From Dactylis glomerata (taxonomy: Eukaryota; Streptophyta; Magnoliopsida; Poales; Poaceae), in the NCBI GenBank assembly GCA_007115705.1, contig QXEO01000822.1, positions 188,253 to 252,252 on the forward strand: DNA of 64,000 nucleotides, read 5' to 3'. Positions 58,981 through 64,000 of this stretch are shown piece after piece (the first letter of the stretch is position 1; the number at the start of each line of letters is the position of its first letter). A program made the translations under genes and the position numbers. Under the pieces are notes generated by a model that worked only from the letters and a program-made list of their open reading frames with translations, did not search any database and was not told the origin of the DNA.

Positions 58981-60633
58981 TTTTTTTTTGAACAAAACGG
59001 GCAATTTTGCCTCATTTTATTAAAAAAGCAGAAGAGAATTGACCAGTTCATTTGCAGGGGAACCGGCCGAAAACCCGTACAATGCACCAATATCGTCATG
59101 GAACGACCACATTAGGCACACCACCACAGCCAACCTGGCTACTCACATGAAACACAGACACACAAGGAGAGCCGCATCAAGGTTGCCACACAGCGTCATC
59201 GTCATCACTCCTCCACGAGCCAGCGACTCCGACTTCACCGGCGACCTTCCAGACAGAGCTTCACAAACGGCGTCGGAGCCCATGCCAGCCCATGCCACCA
59301 ATTGGCCACACGCGCCAAGGACAGACAGCTCCGAATTAGACGACGAGCTTCACAAGGGAATTATGCTGGTCTTGCGCCGACCGAGTACTCTGCAAACCAC
59401 CTGCGGCTGGTCATCGTCGCCACGGAAAACACCGCGTCTCCGACTCCACAACAGCACAACAAAGCAGAAGAACCCATCGGACACGCCGGGTAAACCGACT
59501 AACGAAGCCCCGCCTCGACCCATCTTCCGCTCGAGTCATCAACTTTGCCAAACTGCACACTTGGACCTCACACAGCAGCCGACAACCACCATCTTCCCCC
59601 AAACCCTGACCGCAGGCGACTCCGAGACGATGCCTCCAACAAGGAAGAGACACAACAGCGCCTCCATCGCCCGATCCCGGATCTGAGGTTTCCCTCCGGA
59701 GTCGAGGCCGCAGGTACAGGAGTACGCACACCTCACGACGATGCTTCCAAGAAAGTATGTGACACCCGCGGGCGTCACCATCGCCAGCTCCGGCCAAGCC
59801 GGAGCAAGGATTTCTCCCGAAGGTGCACAACAACTGCGACCCACATCGACCGCCTACGAGCCACCACCATGCGCGCCAAAGCTCGCCGACCACCATCCCT
59901 TGCCAAGCCACACTGCACCACCAGGCCGAGCACCCCACCGCTACACAGAGCCGCCACCGGAACAAGCCGAGCCACAGCCAAAGTGTAGCAACGAAGCCCT
60001 CGCCACCGGCCAGCCCGAACCGCCGCCCTCACGGCCGATTCAAACCCGCCGCCGCCATCTGGAGCCGCCGCTCCAGCGTCCGGGGACCACAGCGGTCCGA
60101 AAACCAGCGAGCCCCCACCCCACGCGTGCGGAGGACCAGGTCGAAAGTCCACCAGGTCGGCCTCCGACAAGCCCGACCGGCACCAGGCGAGGAGAACAGC
60201 AGCCCCGTCTTCCTCCTGGATCCGTCGAAGACGCGCGACGACCGCGGCCCACAGAGCCCAGATCGGGCCCGACCGGGCCCGGGCGGCCGCCGCTGCCACA
60301 GGAGGCCGCCGCCGCCACAGGAGGCCGCCGGAGCAGCCGGCCGACTCCACCACCCCCCCCCCCCGCACGACGCATCCACCGCCGCCGCTGCAGCAGCCAC
60401 CGCCGCACCGCCGCCGCTCCACCGGACTGCCCGCCCTTGCGCTGGAGAGCGCCCCTGCGTCCACCGCAGCTCTCCCCATCTCCTTTGGAGGCGGGGGCCG
60501 CCACCACCGCCATGGAGCCGGCGGCAGCGACGGCAGGAGGGATCTGGCCGGGGGGCTCGAGCTAGGGGCGGCTAGGGTTTCCCTCGGGTCGCCCGCACGG
60601 AGCGACGCGAGGGACGCAACACCACTACGGACT
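58981..60633 (-). mobile_element. Non-autonomous LINE-like retroposon 1
   Basis: Minus-strand retroposon of about 1.65 kb. Its 3' end has AATAAAATGAGGC, then GTTTTGTTC, then an A tail (plus-strand T run to 58989). A perfect 14-bp target duplication GACAACCTGTGTTT flanks it (58967-58980 and 60634-60647). The 5' part is very GC-rich with a 14-C run near 60351-60364. Long open frames here (up to 316 codons) are low-complexity Gly/Arg/Ala products with no RT, EN or ORF1 motif. It probably moves by LINE enzymes. Confidence 0.85.
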
Positions 60634-60663
60634 GACAACCTGTGTTTAAGGCTGCCAATGAGC

Positions 60664-62141
60664 GGACTTTTCCTTCCCCTCTCCCCTCTCTCTCCCAACT
60701 TTCCTAGTTGAGAGGCGCACCGCATGAGCCGGGCCCAACCAAAGCCTCTCCCTGTCGAGGCTGGTAAGAGATGGTGGAGGGGAGGTGCTGGATCTGCTAG
60801 TTTAGGTTGTAGTCTAGGTTTTCTTCAGCCTTGGAGTAGCGGGTAGGACCTGTCAGGCCAGATCTGGCTCATCCTGTTTTGAGTCTACTGTGTTGCTTCT
60901 CTCCGGTGGCAGGAGTTGGAGCTTGTGGAGGAGCGGCATCTCCGGTAGACCGGTAATAAGGCTTGGTCGAGCTCTGCTGCTGTGGTACTTTGGCGCGGCA
61001 CCAGGCCGTCTTCAACGAGCCTCCATATTCCCTTGGCCGGCTGTGGTGGCGGGGGAGAGAATAGTCGAAGCTCTGAGACAAGCTCAATTAAGAGTCGCTA
61101 CTGCCTTCTTTGTGGCGGTCCTGAAGCCCCCTTCTTCCTCTCGGCCGGCCGTGGCGGTGAGGGAGAGTTGGAAGAGAGCTTCTATTCTGCTGGTGTTCAG
61201 AGACGGTGGAGTGGTGGAGTGCTAACACCCGTGAGCACTCAGGAAGCATCGGGAACCAAAGAGCTGCATCAACGCCGATAACGATGTGCTGGGGTTAGGC
61301 GTTTGGAGCCTCTTTCAGCCGGGAAGCATCGATCTTCCGCAGCGTTTTGGCAAATCCCCACTCACTTTTAAAAGTATATTTGGTACTAGAGTATTGGGCG
61401 AGTATAATCCCCGCTAATCCCCACTCTTCCCTAAATTTTAGTGTATTTTTCTCAATCCCCAATACTCTACCTCTACCTAGTGGATTGTCGGTGGGGTTTT
61501 GTGGGGATTGGGTGAAGGTGGGGGTTTCACCCAATACTCTAGGGGATTATCCCCACCAATCCCCACCAAAACTCTAGTACCAAACAAGTCCTGATAATCC
61601 CCTAGAGTATTGGGTGAAACCCCCACCTTCACCCAATCCCCACAAAACCCCACCCACAATCCACTAGGTAGAGGTAGAGTATTGGGGATTGAGAAAAATA
61701 CACTAAAATTTAGGGAAGAGTAGGGATTAGCGGGGATTAGACTCGCCCAATACTCTAGTACCAAATATACTTTTAGAAGTGAGTGGGGATTTGGGATTTG
61801 GTGGGATTATCCCCACCAATCCCCACTAAAACTCTAGTACCAAACAAGCCCTCAGGAGGATCTTCCTCAACTTTCTCTTGGGGTCAAAGACCGGTGCTGC
61901 CGCAAGTGGCAAGTTCGCTGGCGGAGTTGTCGGTACGCGAGCCTAGAGGTCACTCAGTTGCAGTGGAGAAGACTAGGGATTGGATCGCGTTTTTTGCTTT
62001 TACCCTAGGATCTTTGTTGCAAAAACTGTAGCCTTATCCAAAAAAACGCCTATATGTTAGGGGCCTGGCTATAATTCTGTATCCACTGCTGTGTTAATAA
62101 AGCTTCCGAGGCTCTTCGAGCACTCATCGTTCAAAAAAAAG
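60664..62141 (+). mobile_element. Non-autonomous LINE-like retroposon 2
   Basis: Plus-strand retroposon with an AATAAAG-type signal (62097-62103), an A tail (62133-62140) and a perfect 14-bp target duplication GGCTGCCAATGAGC (60650-60663 and 62142-62155). About 1.48 kb, no coding motif recognised. It includes a long hairpin (61351-61793). Its 5' end faces that of retroposon 1, 16 bp away. Confidence 0.85.
61351..61793. repeat. Perfect-length hairpin, 200-bp arms and 43-bp loop
   Basis: 61351-61550 and 61594-61793 are inverted copies with few mismatches. The loop plus the adjoining arm end (about 61543-61591) recurs directly at 61805-61853. Ends of the type GGTACTAGAG...ACCAAACAAGCCCT recall MITEs, so this may be two MITE copies head to head. 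Confidence 0.85.
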
Positions 62142-62155
62142 GGCTGCCAATGAGC
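62142..62155. repeat. Target duplication of retroposon 2, right copy
   Basis: GGCTGCCAATGAGC, identical to 60650-60663. Confidence 0.92.
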
Positions 62156-63259
62156 ACTGAAGAAGATGACAGCATGAAACTGACTATGTAACCATCAATG
62201 GTGTGTCTATCGCAGTTAGTTATTGGATTGTCCAGAAGTTGGCTTTGTGTGAGAATTAATATGGGAAATATTAACAACAAACCTGAAAAGTGCAATCTTT
62301 GTTTGCAGGGTAATTAATAACATAAGCAAAAGTTAGCGAGTATATAACTAAAGCTACATGATTACAACTAGGGAAACAATATCACAATAGTGATATCATC
62401 CAGATAAAATGTTAATTATTTCAATCGATGAGAAATTATTGTGAATTTTATTTATAATGACAAAAAAACACAAACATTGTTGACGTCCTAGAATAGGCAG
62501 CGTGGAATTACGTTTTCGACGTCTGTATCGACCGCATTGTACTTCGACCTCTTGGTGCTTCTTCTTAAAATCGATACATCTATCCATGACGTATCCTTGA
62601 AAAAAAACACAAACAGTCATGCTTTTAGCTCACAAAACACCAGAAGTATCGGCTCACAATAGAGTGAAGAAAAATGTCATCGGTAAAACTGGGTGCATGA
62701 TTTGTTGCAGTATACCACCATATGCAATGCTCGGATGCCCACAACGGAAGTCTATTATATGGAAGCACTCCATGGCTGCTAGTATAATGTTCATACCAGA
62801 TGGTCCAGTTTATCACCAATTTCGATCCGATCGATCTCTCCTCTTGTGTGTTTGGACCCACCTGATCTGGACATTTACCATCATGGCCCATCCACATCGC
62901 AGTGATTTGTCTCCCAGTCCCAGGTTATTACCAAGTTCGAGCTCCGCTCCACCCGGACTAGTTGCAGGCATGTCCATTACGAGGCTGTAGTTTGGCGTAT
63001 AAGCTACTCCATTTGATCAGCAAAAATGTCGATGCCTAGTCACATTTCTATTAAGTCACTCACACTTTTTTTTCTAACTGAGGAAGTATAAAGTACTCCC
63101 TCCATCAGGACTTTTTTTAAAACCATGAAACCATACGGAAAGCCCCTACGATGTGATTTTCATTAAATTAGCGTAGCATATTGATGAGTGTGAACAAAGC
63201 AAAGGTCAAATTATTACAATCAGTGTGAAAGGAAATGAAAAGTAACAGCCATAGAGGGC
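62156..63259. other. Unassigned sequence, single MITE-like end
   Basis: No gene recognised; the 123-codon frame 62619-62990 has no known motif. TACTCCCTCC near 63093 looks like one end of a Stowaway or Tourist element without a partner. Confidence 0.35.
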
Positions 63260-64000
63260 CTAATAATTCTAAGCGGAACGGGATCTAGACCAATCTTCAA
63301 GAAGCTGCACAGCACTAGGCTTTATCCTATACTTGTCAAGATGCAAATCTGAAAGGAAGCGCACTTTCCTTATTCCAAACGTTGGTGGCTGCCCTCTGAA
63401 AAAAAATCATGACGTGCTTTTGAAATGTTCCAAGCCGCGCATACAAAAATCTCAAAGAAACATGGGCCCGTGAAAATTCTTCTGGCTAGTAGAATGTCAT
63501 CTGTGATTGGCCTTGAATTGTCCCATGTAATTTCAAGATTATTCCCACATCTGATCACAGAAGGGGTACTTAAATTAGAGATGTCTCTAGTTTCACAATC
63601 ATTTCCAGTGCATAAAACACACTTCACACCACCCTCAATATGCCAATGCTTGCGGGACATTAAATCTTTAGTATTTAGTCTGTCCATAATAAGTAACCAG
63701 GAAAAAACTCTGAGTTTTGGTTGGCATTTCGATTTCCAAATGTGGATCAAAGAGGTTTGATCAGGTAAAATATCAAAGTTAAAATTATAATATTTGGCTG
63801 AGGTATATGTAGGGTTTCCCCAAGGAATTGTTTTTAGATCAGTGTGGGATCAGTGGTTAAAGAGGATAGAAGGGCTTGCATATTTGTATACTCCTCAAAA
63901 GCTTGCATTGATAGCGGTAAAGCGAATAATTCAGCAAGGTCCTTTTGAAACACATTGACAACAGAAGCATCTTCATCAAGCGCAAAAGAGTAGAGACCAT
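63260..64000 (-). pseudogene. C-terminal part of a LINE ORF2 with the zinc-binding RT domain
   Basis: Minus strand, running off the right edge. LYSFALDEDASVVNVFQKDL near 63990-63930 and, after a frame change, IHIWKSKCQPKLRVFSWLLI, DRLNTKDLMSRK and CVLCTGNDCETRD match the zf-RVT region that follows RT in plant LINEs. The Trp-Lys-Ser-Lys-Cys start and the CxxC pair are kept; the following His/Cys pair is lost in a frameshift near 63580. No A tail is seen on its left, so the 3' end is eroded. It belongs to a different LINE copy from that at 54924-58432. Confidence 0.75.

Noticed and set aside
59775..60725. 316-codon minus and 274-codon plus frames
   Set aside because: GC-rich low-complexity sequence within retroposon 1, open on both strands, no motif; the minus frame also crosses the target duplication.
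63093..63110. Complete Stowaway MITE
   Set aside because: Only one CTCCCTCC end is visible; no inverted partner within a plausible distance.

Overview
This is nuclear DNA of a large-genome grass, most likely a Pooideae cereal relative. The families point that way: a SIRE/Maximus-like Ty1/copia element, a Tekay-type chromovirus, Athila-type non-autonomous elements with the TGATACGTCTC terminus, a Tat-type Ty3/gypsy element with a dual RNase H, several CACTA transposons and L1-type LINEs. The species cannot be fixed from the window. I see no convincing intact host gene. Nearly everything is transposable-element sequence stacked by nested insertion.

Layout. Positions 1-3657 are the 3' half of a SIRE-like copia element with a spliced extra gene and one LTR. 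It sits in the 3' LTR of a minus-strand Tekay-like element (3658-18177) whose LTR is about 4 kb and whose interior is only 1.67 kb. The 5' LTR of that Tekay element is itself split by Athila-like element A (8087-14758; target duplication TTGGG). Positions 18178-20312 are unassigned.

From 20313 comes a composite. A CACTA terminus with a minus-strand CACTA gene fragment is fused to a 5'-truncated Tat polyprotein. This 4285-bp block occurs twice (20313-24597 and 34282-38566) in direct orientation, almost without difference. A 9.7-kb CACTA element that lacks its first eight bases on one side lies exactly between the copies. The second copy continues into the rest of the Tat element, which is interrupted by Athila-like element B (39249-45890) and by a small CACTA element carrying a 0.6-kb TATGTG-type microsatellite (46984-48900; target duplication TTA). 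Between pol and the 3' LTR (50741-51494) the Tat element holds an antisense gene with AT-hooks and a B3-like domain. The Tat LTR ends inside a decayed CACTA TNP2 transposase gene (51495-53622, minus), so the Tat element probably inserted into the CACTA element whose terminus is seen at 21095.

The right side (54.9-64 kb) holds a minus-strand LINE with ORF1, endonuclease and the first part of RT. Two short non-autonomous retroposons follow, in opposite orientation, each with a perfect 14-bp target duplication and only 16 bp apart. The second contains a 200-bp-arm hairpin. The window ends in the 3' part of another LINE.

Order of events as I infer it: old CACTA; Tat insertion; deletion fusing CACTA to Tat RT; element B and the small CACTA insert (order relative to the duplication unknown); CACTA-associated tandem duplication, very recent. 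Coding decay is dominated by C-to-T type nonsense changes, as expected of methylated repeats.
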